Source: an uncultured Marvinbryantia sp. | Lineage (GTDB): Bacteria; Bacillota; Clostridia; Lachnospirales; Lachnospiraceae | NCBI GenBank assembly: GCA_934373455.1 | Contig: CAKRON010000032.1 | Coordinates: forward strand, 1 to 22,549 | Reading direction: 5' to 3' | DNA length: 22,549 bases | Shown here: one piece after another, positions 6,542-14,599 of the stretch | Layout of the letters: the number at the start of each line of letters is the position of its first letter | Position numbering within the stretch: the stretch's first letter is position 1 | Notes under the pieces: model-generated | What the model saw: only the letters and a program-made list of their open reading frames with translations | The model's database searches: none | Told to the model about the DNA's origin: nothing | Translations under genes and position numbers: made by a program

Positions 6542-6766
6542 CTATATTCTCCAAAACTGCCATTTAATCGGCTTTTTCCTTTTTTCTACGGTAAATGGTA
6601 TCTGAGCTGACGCAAAAAGTCAAGCAGTTTTGTCGTCAATTATTTTCATGACACAGCTGTCAGTTTTTGTATACATGCCTTTCTTTTTTTCCTCCCAAAA
6701 AGGGCATTTTTTGTGAAACACATCCAAAACATTCGTTCTGAAAAATATCTATGTAAACCACTTTTG
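6542..6766. other. Gene-poor spacer with two small inverted repeats
   Basis: The 429-bp gap between trmB and degV contains no credible gene. Its left part has GACA/TGTC with a 4-nt loop before TTTTTG (about 6649-6667), and ATGCC (6675-6679) paired with GGCAT (6703-6707) before TTTTTT, which looks like a rightward terminator with no gene to serve. A minus-strand frame covering most of the gap has no ribosome binding site and an odd composition rich in His, Ile and Asn. The right part is described as a separate entry. Confidence 0.4.
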
Positions 6767-6877
6767 TTATTCACAAAAATGTGGATAATGTGGATAACTT
6801 GGTGTATAACTGCACATTTAGTGGATTTTCGAGAATATTTTATGTGGATATCATGGTTTATAATGTTATGTGTATAA
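6767..6877. promoter_or_regulatory. Cluster of DnaA-box-like 9-mers
   Basis: The DnaA-box consensus is TTATCCACA, reverse TGTGGATAA. Two perfect reverse copies lie end to end at 6780-6788 and 6789-6797. Close matches are TTATTCACA at 6767-6775 (8 of 9), TGTGGATAT at 6843-6851 (8 of 9), TGTGTATAA at 6869-6877 (8 of 9), and GGTGTATAA at 6801-6809 (7 of 9). The sequence to the right is very AT-rich. No dnaA, dnaN, rpmH or gyrB gene is nearby, so this is more likely an accessory DnaA-binding locus than oriC. It could also be a coincidence of AT-rich repeats. Confidence 0.5.
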
Positions 6878-6970
6878 GTCGTATTTTTGTTAATTGTGTC
6901 ATTTTTTTGTATAATTTGTCGAGTTACATAATTCTGGTTATGACAACTGCCATATTTTCCATTCGGCACC

Positions 6971-7843
6971 TCACTTTTCCCCAAAGAAAATCACTGCCAC
7001 CATTCCCGGACCAGTGTGAGAACCTATGACAGGACACAACGTCATCTTCGTTACATCTGCATTTGGATTTTCTTTTTTTATCATCTTTTCCACATCATCC
7101 GCATATTCTGCACAATCTCCGTGGACAATGTAGACTCGATTTCCATAAGCATCATTTCTCTGAGTTTTATACTTGTTCTCCAAAGCTTTCAACCCCATCT
7201 TCACTCCGCGTTTTTTCTCAATGGTAATCAATTTGCCTTCTTTATCCACCTCCAGTATCGGTTTAATATTTAAGGCAGATCCAATAATTGCCGTCGTTGC
7301 CGGAATTCTTCCACCACGTTTCAGATACATCAGATCATCTACCATAAACCACAACGTCATATTGCCTTTATTGGCATTTAACCACTGTGCATTCTCTTCG
7401 ATGCTCATGCCGCTTTTCTGATTTTGAACAGCACACTCAAGCAGCAGTCCCATTCCTCCGGTTGCACACAAAGAATCTACCGGAAGCACTTTCGCTTCTG
7501 TATAAGTTTCTGCCAATTCATTTGCTGCCATACACACCGAATCAAAGGTCTTGGTCAATCCACTGGATAACGACAGATATAAGACAGATTTCCCTTCTTT
7601 TAACAATGGTTCAAAAGTCTCCACATACGTATGTGGTGTGATCTGACTGGTCTGTGTCACTTTTCCCTGTCTCTGAGCATTGTAAAATTTTTTTAGAAAA
7701 GCCTCTTCCTCCAGACTTTCACAGAGTCTTTCTTCCTCCCCCACCATATATCTCATCGGCACAAAGCGAATGTCTTCGTTTTTCATAAACTCCGGATCAA
7801 TATCCGCAGAGGCATCCGTATATATCACATAATTCGTTTCCAT
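6971..7843 (-). CDS. DegV family fatty-acid-binding protein
   Basis: DegV proteins bind a long-chain fatty acid between two domains; in several Gram-positive bacteria they (FakB) present it to the FakA kinase for phospholipid synthesis. The 290 residues fit the family. The N-terminal strand YVIYTDASADI, the SLSSGLTKTFDS segment near residue 98 and the VDSLCATGGMGLLL segment near 125 line the fatty-acid pocket, and YLKRGGRI near 178 is the conserved arginine-containing family motif. The start at ATG 7843 has AAAGGAGAA immediately upstream. It is divergent from a TetR regulator, with three candidate operator copies between the genes, two at its own transcription start. No fakA is visible here. 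Confidence 0.95.
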   Translation of the reverse strand: METNYVIYTDASADIDPEFMKNEDIRFVPMRYMVGEEERLCESLEEEAFLKKFYNAQRQGKVTQTSQITPHTYVETFEPLLKEGKSVLYLSLSSGLTKTFDSVCMAANELAETYTEAKVLPVDSLCATGGMGLLLECAVQNQKSGMSIEENAQWLNANKGNMTLWFMVDDLMYLKRGGRIPATTAIIGSALNIKPILEVDKEGKLITIEKKRGVKMGLKALENKYKTQRNDAYGNRVYIVHGDCAEYADDVEKMIKKENPNADVTKMTLCPVIGSHTGPGMVAVIFFGEK

Positions 7844-7867
7844 AAAATTCTCCTTTATTCCGCAACG

Positions 7868-7970
7868 TTTTGTAACATATGTTGCTTTTGTAATATATGT
7901 GGATTATAATAAGCGCATACAGCAGATACAATGGTCAATCTGTCTGCATCTGTTACTTTTGAAACATATC
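7868..7970. promoter_or_regulatory. Three copies of a candidate TetR operator between degV and tetR genes
   Basis: Copy 1 is TTTTGTAACATATGT (7868-7882), copy 2 TTTTGTAATATATGT (7886-7900), 18 bp apart with one difference. Copy 3 is TTTTGAAACATAT (7957-7969), one difference from copy 1. Copy 1 includes the palindrome AACATATGTT. Copy 3 lies just upstream of a TATAAT (7972-7977) that may be the -10 of the regulator gene. Copies 1 and 2 cover the predicted degV transcription start. This arrangement fits a regulator controlling both genes. Confidence 0.5.
7903..7931 (-). promoter_or_regulatory. Promoter of degV-family gene
   Basis: On the minus strand TTGTAT (7931-7926) and a perfect TATAAT (7908-7903) are separated by 17 nt. 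Transcription should begin near 7896, inside the second operator-like repeat, with a leader of about 53 nt before ATG 7843. Confidence 0.7.
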
Positions 7971-8006
7971 ATATAATACTGTTACTTAATTTACAGGAGA
8001 CTGCAC

Positions 8007-8594
8007 ATGACTTCTCAGAATATAACAATTGACCGCCGTGTTTTACGAACAAAAAAGAATATTCGTCAGGCTTTTCTTTCACTTTTATCCAATAAGTCTC
8101 TGACACACATTACAGTAAAGGAATTATCGGACCTGGCTGATATTAATCGAAAGACTTTCTATATGTATTATTCTAATATAGAAGATATTTTGGCTGAACT
8201 GGAAGATGAACTGGTTCAAAAACTGATTCTCGTTTTTGAAAAAGAGCTGTTCGAAAAAGAGACGTTCGATTCTTATTCCTTTTTTGAAAATCTGAATCAG
8301 GCTATCCTGGAAGATATCGACCTCTATCGAATGCTGAATCACTCTGACCTGCTTTCTCACATAATCCTCCGGGCAAAAAACGCACTGATAGACGTTCTTT
8401 TCCGGAAATATAATATCCCGGAGGATGCTGATAACGAACGTTACATTCTTTATGCAGAGTACGCCGCCTCCGGAATATTATCCATGTATACCAGATGGTT
8501 CAGCAGTGACTCAAAAATGAATCTGGAAGAGCTGACGAAAACAGCTGCTGAAATTACCCTCTATGGATTCCAGCATTTGTTTCCACAGACATAA
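8007..8594 (+). CDS. TetR/AcrR family transcriptional regulator
   Basis: This is a one-component ligand-responsive DNA-binding regulator of 195 residues, the usual TetR length. The N-terminal HTH covers about residues 12-58: RTKKNIRQAFLSLLSNKSL, then ITVKELSDLADINRKTFYMYY with the recognition helix at INRKTFYMYYSN, then the helix IEDILAELEDELVQKL. The C-terminal half is helical and poorly conserved, as is normal where the ligand pocket lies; it resembles the DhaS-like TetR subgroup. The start ATG 8007 has AGGAGA upstream. It is divergent from the DegV-family gene, which suggests a role in lipid or fatty acid homeostasis by analogy; no ligand can be read from the sequence. Confidence 0.92.
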   Translation: MTSQNITIDRRVLRTKKNIRQAFLSLLSNKSLTHITVKELSDLADINRKTFYMYYSNIEDILAELEDELVQKLILVFEKELFEKETFDSYSFFENLNQAILEDIDLYRMLNHSDLLSHIILRAKNALIDVLFRKYNIPEDADNERYILYAEYAASGILSMYTRWFSSDSKMNLEELTKTAAEITLYGFQHLFPQT

Positions 8595-8597
8595 AAA

Positions 8598-8637
8598 TCT
8601 GGAGAAACCCGATCTCTTTCTGCCGGGATTCTCCAGA
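8598..8637. terminator. Bidirectional terminator between tetR and fic genes
   Basis: The arms TCTGGAGAAACCCG (8598-8611) and CGGGATTCTCCAGA (8624-8637) form a 14-position stem with a single mismatch and a 12-nt loop. On the minus strand it is followed by TTTTTAT, so it ends the fic transcript well; rightward the tail CTATCCTATTTTC is weaker. Confidence 0.8.
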
Positions 8638-8642
8638 CTATC

Positions 8643-9413
8643 CTATTTTCTATTATTTTTTCTTTCGTATAACTTTTCATATAACTGTCTGACTCTTTCT
8701 ATAGATGCAAGCTCACCTTTCGCTATAATATGAACCATCTGAGAGATATCTCCACTTCGATCGTAACGCCGAAATGCCTGGCGGTAGTCTCCTTTTGCTT
8801 CTATAATAATCGGCAGCAATCCTTCATTTATCAATTGCTGATTCAAAATCATACGTCCTGTCCTTCCGTTTCCATCCGGAAATGGATGAATTCGTTCAAA
8901 ATCCATATGATTCTTTGCAACGTTATTCAGACTGTCTGCCATATCTTTTCCCATTACGCTTAAACATTTCATAAACTCAGTCATTCGCTCTGGTACTTTT
9001 TCATATGAAGGCGGATAGTATACCGCTTCCAAAGTAGTTCCTATATATACATCTTTTTGACGGTATCCTTCCTCACTCATCATAAGAATTGCATTCGACT
9101 TTTGGATCCATTCCTCATCTATTATTCTTTTTTTTAAAGGAAGCAACATGGCACAAATGGCACGATACAACGCTTTTGTATCCTGATACTCTGAATAAGA
9201 GTGCCCGCTTCTTACTTCATCATAATCCAGAAAATCAACAGTTTCATCTAAAGATAACGTATTTCCTTCAATGGCATTACTACTCCAGCAGAATCTTCTT
9301 GAAAAATCTTCTGTAAAAGGCTCACAAATCAATAATTCCTTCATTTTCTCATTTGCATCTGCTATTTGAACCTCTATTTTTTCAAATAATTCTTCATTAT
9401 GAAATAATGCCAT
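8643..9413 (-). CDS. Fic family protein (AMP-transferase) with internal inhibitory motif
   Basis: Fic enzymes transfer AMP, or another phosphate-containing group, from a nucleotide to a hydroxyl side chain of a target protein. The 256-residue protein has the complete catalytic motif HPFPDGNGRTGR at residues 176-187, with catalytic His176 and the anion-binding GNGR. An N-terminal inhibitory motif of the (S/T)xxxE(G/N) kind is visible as SNAIEG at residues 45-50, with Glu49 as the autoinhibitory glutamate. This makes it a class II, self-inhibited Fic, so a separate antitoxin is not expected and none is present. The region YIGTTLEAVYYPPSYEKVPERM is the target-binding flap area. The start ATG 9413 has AAGGGGAT upstream. 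It is a single-gene unit; the target is unknown. Confidence 0.95.
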   Translation of the reverse strand: MALFHNEELFEKIEVQIADANEKMKELLICEPFTEDFSRRFCWSSNAIEGNTLSLDETVDFLDYDEVRSGHSYSEYQDTKALYRAICAMLLPLKKRIIDEEWIQKSNAILMMSEEGYRQKDVYIGTTLEAVYYPPSYEKVPERMTEFMKCLSVMGKDMADSLNNVAKNHMDFERIHPFPDGNGRTGRMILNQQLINEGLLPIIIEAKGDYRQAFRRYDRSGDISQMVHIIAKGELASIERVRQLYEKLYERKNNRK

Positions 9414-9490
9414 ATCCCAAATCCCCTTTCCGTTGATTTATTTATTTTATCATCATCCGATTTATATATAAAGTCTTATTTTCCCACAGC

Positions 9491-9520
9491 GAAAAAGCAC
9501 CTTGGACGGGGTGCTTTTTC
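9491..9520. terminator. Terminator of glnN
   Basis: The 11-bp arms GAAAAAGCACC (9491-9501) and GGTGCTTTTTC (9510-9520) enclose an 8-nt loop. The A/T part of the stem supplies a U-tract on either strand. It lies 67 bp beyond the glnN stop and isolates the fic gene promoter region. The remaining sequence to 9586 includes CATTGT/ACAATG with a 3-nt loop (9540-9554), of unknown role. Confidence 0.8.
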
Positions 9521-9586
9521 TGATTTAAGGATATATGAACATTGTGTTACAATGAAGTAACCTGATACAATATAGGATTGCTCTCA

Positions 9587-11698
9587 CTACACTTCAAAGA
9601 GCAGATCACCATAGGATGGCATTGGCCATGCCTCTTTATCGACAATCATTTCCAGCTTATCTACCGGGGCACGAAGTGCTGCCATTGCCGGTACAATGCT
9701 GTCATGGAAAAATCTTGCCTGTTTTTCTATTTCTTCAATGCCTGCTGCCTCTGCTGTCAGGTCTGTCAGCTTGCCAAGTGCTGCCTTGGTTTCCTCCAGA
9801 AGATCTGATGTTTCATTTAACAGACCAACCTGCACATTCGCTTTTGCACCTGCTGCGGTTACAGCATTAATGGTATCGGCCAGACTCTTTGTGTAGCCAA
9901 TTACTGCAGGGATAATCTGCTTGCTGGCAACATCAATCATGGTCTTTGCTTCTATATTAATTGCTTTTGCATACGCTTCATACTGAATCTCTACACGAGC
10001 TTCCAGTTCTACCTTGCTGTATACATGGAATTTTTCAAACATTGAAACAGATTTTTCTGTTACCAGAGCCGGAATCGCATCTACCATAGATTTCAGGTTT
10101 GGCAGACCACGTCTTGCAGCTTCTTCTACCCATTCATCTGAGTATCCATCTCCGTTAAAGACAATTCTCTGATGCTCTGTCGCATATTTCTTAATCAAAT
10201 CATGTGCACACTGTTCAAAATCTTCTGCTTTTTCCAGTTCATCGCAGGCTTCGCAGAATGCTTCCGCAACAATCGTATTCAGTACAATATTCGGTGATGC
10301 GATAGAATCCTTGGAACCAACCATACGGAACTCAAATTTATTTCCTGTAAATGCGAACGGTGATGTTCTGTTACGGTCAGTTGCATCTTTTGAAAATACC
10401 GGAAGGGTCTTAACACCGGTATCCAGTTTATCACCGCTAATACTATGAGTAGCGCTTCCTGTATTAATTAACTGTGCAACCACATCATCCAGCTGATCTC
10501 CAAGGAAAATAGAAATAATAGCAGGAGGTGCTTCATTTGCTCCCAGTCTGTGGTCATTTCCCACATCTGCAGCTGCTTCACGAAGCAGATCTGCATGTTC
10601 ATCTACTGCTTTTAAGATACAGGTCAGCACCAGAAGGAACTGAATGTTCTCATGAGGTGTTTTTCCCGGATCCAGCAGATTAATTCCATCGTCTGTGGTA
10701 ATCGACCAGTTATTATGTTTACCGGAACCATTCACACCATCAAAAGGCTTTTCATGAAGCAGACAATGCAGACCATGTTCGCATGCTGTTTTTTTCAGAA
10801 TCTTCATAACCAGCTGGTTCTGGTCTACTGCCACATTTGCCTCGGCATAAATCGGAGCCAGTTCGTGCTGTGCAGGAGCCACTTCATTATGCTGTGTCTT
10901 GGCTGTCACGCCCAGTTTCCACAGCTGCTCATTCACATCTTTCATATAAGCGGCAATTCTCTGACGAATCGTTCCAAAATAATGGTCATCCATTTCCTGT
11001 CCTTTTGGAGGCATGGCACCAAATAAAGTACGTCCGGCAAAAATCAGATCTTTTCTCTGTAAATATTTCTTCTTATCAACCAGGAAATATTCCTGTTCCG
11101 GTCCAACGGAAGGTGTCACCTTCTTGGATGTTGTGTTTCCAAATAAACGAAGCAATCTTAAGGACTGTTCATTGATTGCCTGCATGGAACGAAGAAGTGG
11201 TGTCTTTTTATCCAGTGCTTCTCCTGTATAGGAACAAAAGGCTGTTGGGATACAGAGAATTGCACCTGCCGCATCCTTTCTTACGTAAGCCGGTGATGTA
11301 CAATCCCATGCTGTATATCCTCTTGCCATGAATGTTGCACGAAGTCCGCCTGATGGGAAAGAAGAGGCATCCGGTTCACCTTGAATCAATTCTTTTCCAG
11401 ACAGTTCCATCAAAATGGTTCCGTCTTCTCTTGGTGCTGTGATAAAAGAGTCATGCTTTTCAGCAGTTACACCTGTCAACGGCTGAAAAATATGAGTATA
11501 ATGTGTAGCTCCTTTTTCTACTGCCCAGTTCTTCATAGCTTCCGCAACTACATCTGCTACGGAAAGATCCAGTGGTGTGCCTTCATCAATGGTCTTTTTC
11601 AATTCTTTGTATACTTTCTTTGGAAGACGTTCTCGCATTACTTTATCATTGAAGACGTCTTCGCCGAAAATCTCTGCCACATTAAATGCCTTGCTCAT
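9587..11698 (-). CDS. glnN: Glutamine synthetase type III (GlnN)
   Basis: The enzyme makes glutamine from glutamate, ammonium and ATP, the entry of ammonium into metabolism. At 703 residues it has the long form typical of GSIII and is far from GSI (about 450). Visible GSIII features are the N-terminal [20 protein letters not shown] segment, [11 protein letters not shown] near residue 82, the glutamate/metal segment [12 protein letters not shown] near 203, [15 protein letters not shown] near 285, and the ATP/ammonium part GKHNNWSI near 342 and [16 protein letters not shown] near 445. The C-terminal 150 residues form the GSIII-specific helical extension. The start ATG 11698 has GAGGAGG upstream. 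It is monocistronic between its own terminator and a leader that itself contains an intrinsic terminator, so nitrogen-responsive attenuation is plausible. Confidence 0.97.
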   Translation of the reverse strand: MSKAFNVAEIFGEDVFNDKVMRERLPKKVYKELKKTIDEGTPLDLSVADVVAEAMKNWAVEKGATHYTHIFQPLTGVTAEKHDSFITAPREDGTILMELSGKELIQGEPDASSFPSGGLRATFMARGYTAWDCTSPAYVRKDAAGAILCIPTAFCSYTGEALDKKTPLLRSMQAINEQSLRLLRLFGNTTSKKVTPSVGPEQEYFLVDKKKYLQRKDLIFAGRTLFGAMPPKGQEMDDHYFGTIRQRIAAYMKDVNEQLWKLGVTAKTQHNEVAPAQHELAPIYAEANVAVDQNQLVMKILKKTACEHGLHCLLHEKPFDGVNGSGKHNNWSITTDDGINLLDPGKTPHENIQFLLVLTCILKAVDEHADLLREAAADVGNDHRLGANEAPPAIISIFLGDQLDDVVAQLINTGSATHSISGDKLDTGVKTLPVFSKDATDRNRTSPFAFTGNKFEFRMVGSKDSIASPNIVLNTIVAEAFCEACDELEKAEDFEQCAHDLIKKYATEHQRIVFNGDGYSDEWVEEAARRGLPNLKSMVDAIPALVTEKSVSMFEKFHVYSKVELEARVEIQYEAYAKAINIEAKTMIDVASKQIIPAVIGYTKSLADTINAVTAAGAKANVQVGLLNETSDLLEETKAALGKLTDLTAEAAGIEEIEKQARFFHDSIVPAMAALRAPVDKLEMIVDKEAWPMPSYGDLLFEV

Positions 11699-11744
11699 AA
11701 TTATATATCCTCCTCATCAAATTCAAATCGAACGTATGTGAAAC

Positions 11745-11777
11745 AAAAAAGGCGCTCCGCTTCTTATGCGGAACGCC
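11745..11777 (-). terminator. Intrinsic terminator in the glnN leader (candidate attenuator)
   Basis: On the minus strand GGCGTTCCGC (11777-11768) pairs with GCGGAGCGCC (11760-11751) around a 7-nt loop, followed by TTTTTTG. One pair is U-G on the minus strand but a C-A mismatch on the plus strand, so the structure serves leftward transcription. It ends only about 46 nt before the glnN start codon and about 175 nt after the lipid kinase stop. It could simply terminate the upstream gene. It could also attenuate glnN, as glutamine synthetase genes in Firmicutes can be controlled by RNA antitermination (for example by ANTAR proteins). No T-box sequence is present. Confidence 0.6.
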
Positions 11778-11925
11778 CTCGTTCTCTAAAAATCTTTATC
11801 TGTTTTTCAAGATATGAATACCTTACTACTCCTCTTTTTAAATTGCAAGAGTTTTTTTATAATTTATTTATTGAAAAATTTATGGTTTATAATTTGTATT
11901 TTGAATATTTAATTCCGCCAATAAC

Positions 11926-11958
11926 TATAACAGATAGAAGACATTCTCATCTGTTATA
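11926..11958 (-). other. Hairpin across the lipid kinase stop codon
   Basis: Perfect 10-bp arms TATAACAGAT (11926-11935) and ATCTGTTATA (11949-11958) flank a 13-nt loop, and the TAA stop (11956-11954) lies in one arm. No T-run follows on the minus strand, so termination here should be poor. The sequence from 11778 to 11925 is AT-rich; I could not assign a convincing promoter in it. Confidence 0.5.
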
Positions 11959-12841
11959 CTAACATTCTCAGCGCCTGACGTTCATTTCGGATCTCCACTT
12001 TCTCATGATATCCGCCAAATTCTCCATCCTGTGTCCATGCCACTGGATCTTCTGAAATAAACGTAATGTGGCTGCTTCGGAACTGATAAAAATACTTATT
12101 ATTGTCTGATTTTCCTGCAATGACCGCCTGAATGATCTCATTCAATTCCAAAATGTTCTGCGGGGTCTTAATCAGTGTCACTTCAAATACCCCATCATCC
12201 AGATGTACATGTTTTCCTGTAATATTGCGAAATCCTCCCACGGATGTGGAGTTCGTCACCATGCCAAATAAAAAGTTTCCCTCTACTGTCAGTTCCTCTG
12301 ATTCGATGCGCATTGGATAGGATTTGATATCTGTCAGCTTCTTAATGCCTTCCAAAATATAAGCCAGATGTCCAAGCACATTCTTCACATCCTGGCTGGT
12401 CTCATAGGACACCTCTGTAAACAAGCCAAATGCGGCAATATAGACAAAATAATCATCATTAAACGCTCCGACATCACACGGGAATTCCTGTCCTTCCGCA
12501 ATACGCTGTGCCGCACGGAGCATGCCGGTCGGGATCTTCAGACTATGAGCAAAGTCGTTGGTACTGCCACACGGAATATAACCGACTGTACAGCGCTGCT
12601 CACATTCCATAAGCCCACTGAATACTTCATCCAATGTCCCATCTCCTCCGCTGCACACAATCAGCTCATATTTGCCTTCCATTTCTTTCACTTTTTCCCT
12701 GGCGTCTCCGGCAAACTGCGAGACATAAACCGTCAGATCAAATTCTGCTTTTACGAAAATGTCTATAATATCCAGTAATTTTCCTCGAATTGCTCCCTTC
12801 CCCGACTTCGGATTCACTATAAATAATACCTTTTTCTTCAT
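11954..12841 (-). CDS. Diacylglycerol kinase family lipid kinase (YegS/DgkB-like)
   Basis: The protein phosphorylates a lipid such as diacylglycerol using ATP, in the cytoplasm next to the membrane; in Gram-positive bacteria DgkB recycles diacylglycerol from lipoteichoic acid synthesis. The 295 residues contain the kinase family motifs: NPKSGKG at residues 10-16, the nucleotide-binding SGGDGTLDEV near 64-73, and GYIPCGSTNDFA near 86-97. The C-terminal beta-sandwich domain is present. I start at ATG 12841, since GGGAG precedes it and the MKKKVLFIVNP beginning is typical; the ATG at 12859 would overlap the previous gene by 13 nt. The start is 5 nt after the stop of the beta-CASP gene, so the two are surely co-transcribed and probably translationally coupled. 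Confidence 0.92.
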   Translation of the reverse strand: MKKKVLFIVNPKSGKGAIRGKLLDIIDIFVKAEFDLTVYVSQFAGDAREKVKEMEGKYELIVCSGGDGTLDEVFSGLMECEQRCTVGYIPCGSTNDFAHSLKIPTGMLRAAQRIAEGQEFPCDVGAFNDDYFVYIAAFGLFTEVSYETSQDVKNVLGHLAYILEGIKKLTDIKSYPMRIESEELTVEGNFLFGMVTNSTSVGGFRNITGKHVHLDDGVFEVTLIKTPQNILELNEIIQAVIAGKSDNNKYFYQFRSSHITFISEDPVAWTQDGEFGGYHEKVEIRNERQALRMLV

Positions 12842-12846
12842 GTTGC

Positions 12847-14448
12847 CTATCGCTCCCATTTATCACATAATGCCTCGATCTGATCTGCAAACTTCGCCAG
12901 ATCTTTATTTGCTCCGCCTTCATTACGGCGAATCACAGCCAGCAGTCTCTGTCCTGCTGCCATCAGACGGTCATATACCGTATTCTTGCGGCTTCCTGCC
13001 GCATATTCCTTCTTCGGAACCGGAATACCGGTCGTAGCCTTAATATATCGATTCTCTGCCAGATCATATACCGTACCGCTATATGGCGCATCCGCATCTA
13101 ATTTCAATTCTGTACGAATGCGGTTGGCAAATGCCACGCAGGCTGCATCGTCCCCATGATTCACAAACACCTTTGCCGGCTTCTCATGAAACGCTGCTAT
13201 CCACCGATAAAGTCCGTTCATATCTGCATGACCACTGATACCGTTCATTACACGAATCTCTGCCTGTACTTCAATATCTTCTCCAAACAGCTTCACATGC
13301 TTTGCGCCTTCCACAATGGCACGCCCCAGTGTACCGTTGGACTGATATCCCACAAACAGAATCGTAGACTCTTTTCTCCACAAATTGTGCTTCAAATGAT
13401 GCTTGATACGTCCCGCATCACACATACCGCTGGCGGAAATAATCACTTTCGGATTGTTATTGAAGTTAATCATCTTAGATTCATCTCCGGTAACCGCCGT
13501 CTTCAATCCCGGAAATGCAATCGGATTCACACCTTTATTGACCAGTTCCAGTGCTTCTTCGTCAAAGTCTTCCATCCGTTCCATAAAAATCCTGGTAGCT
13601 TCTATGGCCAGAGGGCTATCCACATATACTTCAAAATTGTCATGCCCCTGGATCAGCTTATCTTCCTTAATCTTGCGGATAAAATACAGCATCTCCTGAG
13701 TTCTGCCCACTGCAAATGCCGGAATCACCACATTGCCGCCCCGGTCGAAAGTCTTCTGAATCACATCGGTCAGATCTTTGATATAATCCGGTCTTGGTCC
13801 ATGACTGCGATTGCCGTAAGTGGACTCCATCACTACATAGTCTGCATCCTGCAGATATTGCGGATCTCGAATCAATGGCTGATGTTCATTCCCGATATCT
13901 CCGGAAAAGACAATTTTCTTCTTTACACCATCTTCCTCGATCCATACTTCAATTGAGGAGGAACCCAGCAAATGCCCTGCATCCACAAACCGGATCGTAA
14001 TACCATCGGCTATGATCTGTTCTTCCATGTACCGGCATCCCACAAAGCACTTCATCACGCCCTGGGCATCTTCTACGGTATACATCGGTACATACTCTTC
14101 TTTACCTGCTCTTCGTCCCTTACGGTTGCGCCATTCTGCCTCGAACATCTGGATATGGGCACTGTCACGCAGCATAATATCACACAGCTTCTCCGTGGCC
14201 TCCGTCGCAAAGATCTGTCCGCGAAAGCCCTTCTTATATAGCAGAGGAAGCTTACCGGAATGATCGATATGTGCATGTGTCAGCAGTACCATATCCACGT
14301 CTCCCGGAGCAATCGGCAGTTCTTCATTGACAAAGGTGTCTACTCCCTGCTCCATTCCACAGTCAATCAGTATCTTCTGTCCACACGCCTCCAGGTACGT
14401 ACAGCTTCCGGTCACTTCATGAGTGGCGCCTAAAAAAGTAAGCTTCAT
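12847..14448 (-). CDS. Beta-CASP family metallo-beta-lactamase (RNase J/CPSF73-like nuclease)
   Basis: This is a predicted zinc-dependent RNA-processing nuclease of the beta-CASP group, related to YbgR-like and CPSF73/archaeal RNA-specificity proteins and distinct from RNase J by its shorter length (533 versus about 555) and lack of the C-terminal domain. Metal ligands are visible: HAHIDH at 58-63, GHLLGS with His159, SGDIG with Asp184. Beta-CASP motifs follow: motif A in MESTYG with Glu208, motif B near PAFAVGRTQE and GMCDAGR, and motif C in GISGHAD near residue 410. Residues of both metal sites appear intact, so it should be active. The start ATG 14448 has GGAGGAGGGG upstream. It heads a two-gene unit with the lipid kinase; a terminator lies upstream of it. 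Confidence 0.93.
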   Translation of the reverse strand: MKLTFLGATHEVTGSCTYLEACGQKILIDCGMEQGVDTFVNEELPIAPGDVDMVLLTHAHIDHSGKLPLLYKKGFRGQIFATEATEKLCDIMLRDSAHIQMFEAEWRNRKGRRAGKEEYVPMYTVEDAQGVMKCFVGCRYMEEQIIADGITIRFVDAGHLLGSSSIEVWIEEDGVKKKIVFSGDIGNEHQPLIRDPQYLQDADYVVMESTYGNRSHGPRPDYIKDLTDVIQKTFDRGGNVVIPAFAVGRTQEMLYFIRKIKEDKLIQGHDNFEVYVDSPLAIEATRIFMERMEDFDEEALELVNKGVNPIAFPGLKTAVTGDESKMINFNNNPKVIISASGMCDAGRIKHHLKHNLWRKESTILFVGYQSNGTLGRAIVEGAKHVKLFGEDIEVQAEIRVMNGISGHADMNGLYRWIAAFHEKPAKVFVNHGDDAACVAFANRIRTELKLDADAPYSGTVYDLAENRYIKATTGIPVPKKEYAAGSRKNTVYDRLMAAGQRLLAVIRRNEGGANKDLAKFADQIEALCDKWER

Positions 14449-14512
14449 AAAACCCCTCCTCCCTCGTTATCCTTTTCACATATCCAAAAAAATATTCTTT
14501 ACTAAATATATG

Positions 14513-14547
14513 AAAAAAACGGGATATACTTTACATAAGTATACCCC
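14513..14547 (-). terminator. Terminator of the 312-residue unknown gene
   Basis: On the minus strand GGGGTATACTT (14547-14537) pairs with AAGTATATCCC (14531-14521) around a 5-nt loop, followed by a seven-T run. A U-G pair closes on the minus strand only, so it acts leftward. It separates the upstream unknown gene from the beta-CASP gene. Confidence 0.85.
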
Positions 14548-14599
14548 ATTCTTTCTGAATTCGGTAGCTGTTTTTTGCTGTTTATAAACTTTTAATAGT

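Noticed and set aside
6767..6930. Chromosomal origin of replication
   Set aside because: DnaA-box-like sites and an AT-rich stretch are present, but no dnaA, dnaN, recF, gyrB or rpmH gene is in the window, so only an accessory site is proposed.
6646..6984. Leftward 112-residue frame across the trmB-degV gap
   Set aside because: No ribosome binding site, low-complexity His/Ile/Asn/Lys composition, and it runs through the DnaA-box-like cluster and overlaps the degV end.
11699..11953. T-box or known riboswitch in the glnN leader
   Set aside because: No T-box consensus, specifier loop or recognisable aptamer was found; only the terminator is clear.
11381..11962. Rightward 193-residue frame overlapping the start of glnN
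   Set aside because: It is mostly antisense to glnN and then crosses the AT-rich leader; no ribosome binding site or domain.
13156..13956. Rightward 266-residue reading frame antisense to the beta-CASP gene
   Set aside because: It lies wholly inside a well-supported gene, has no ribosome binding site, and its composition (His, Ile, Cys rich) is that of a complement of coding sequence.
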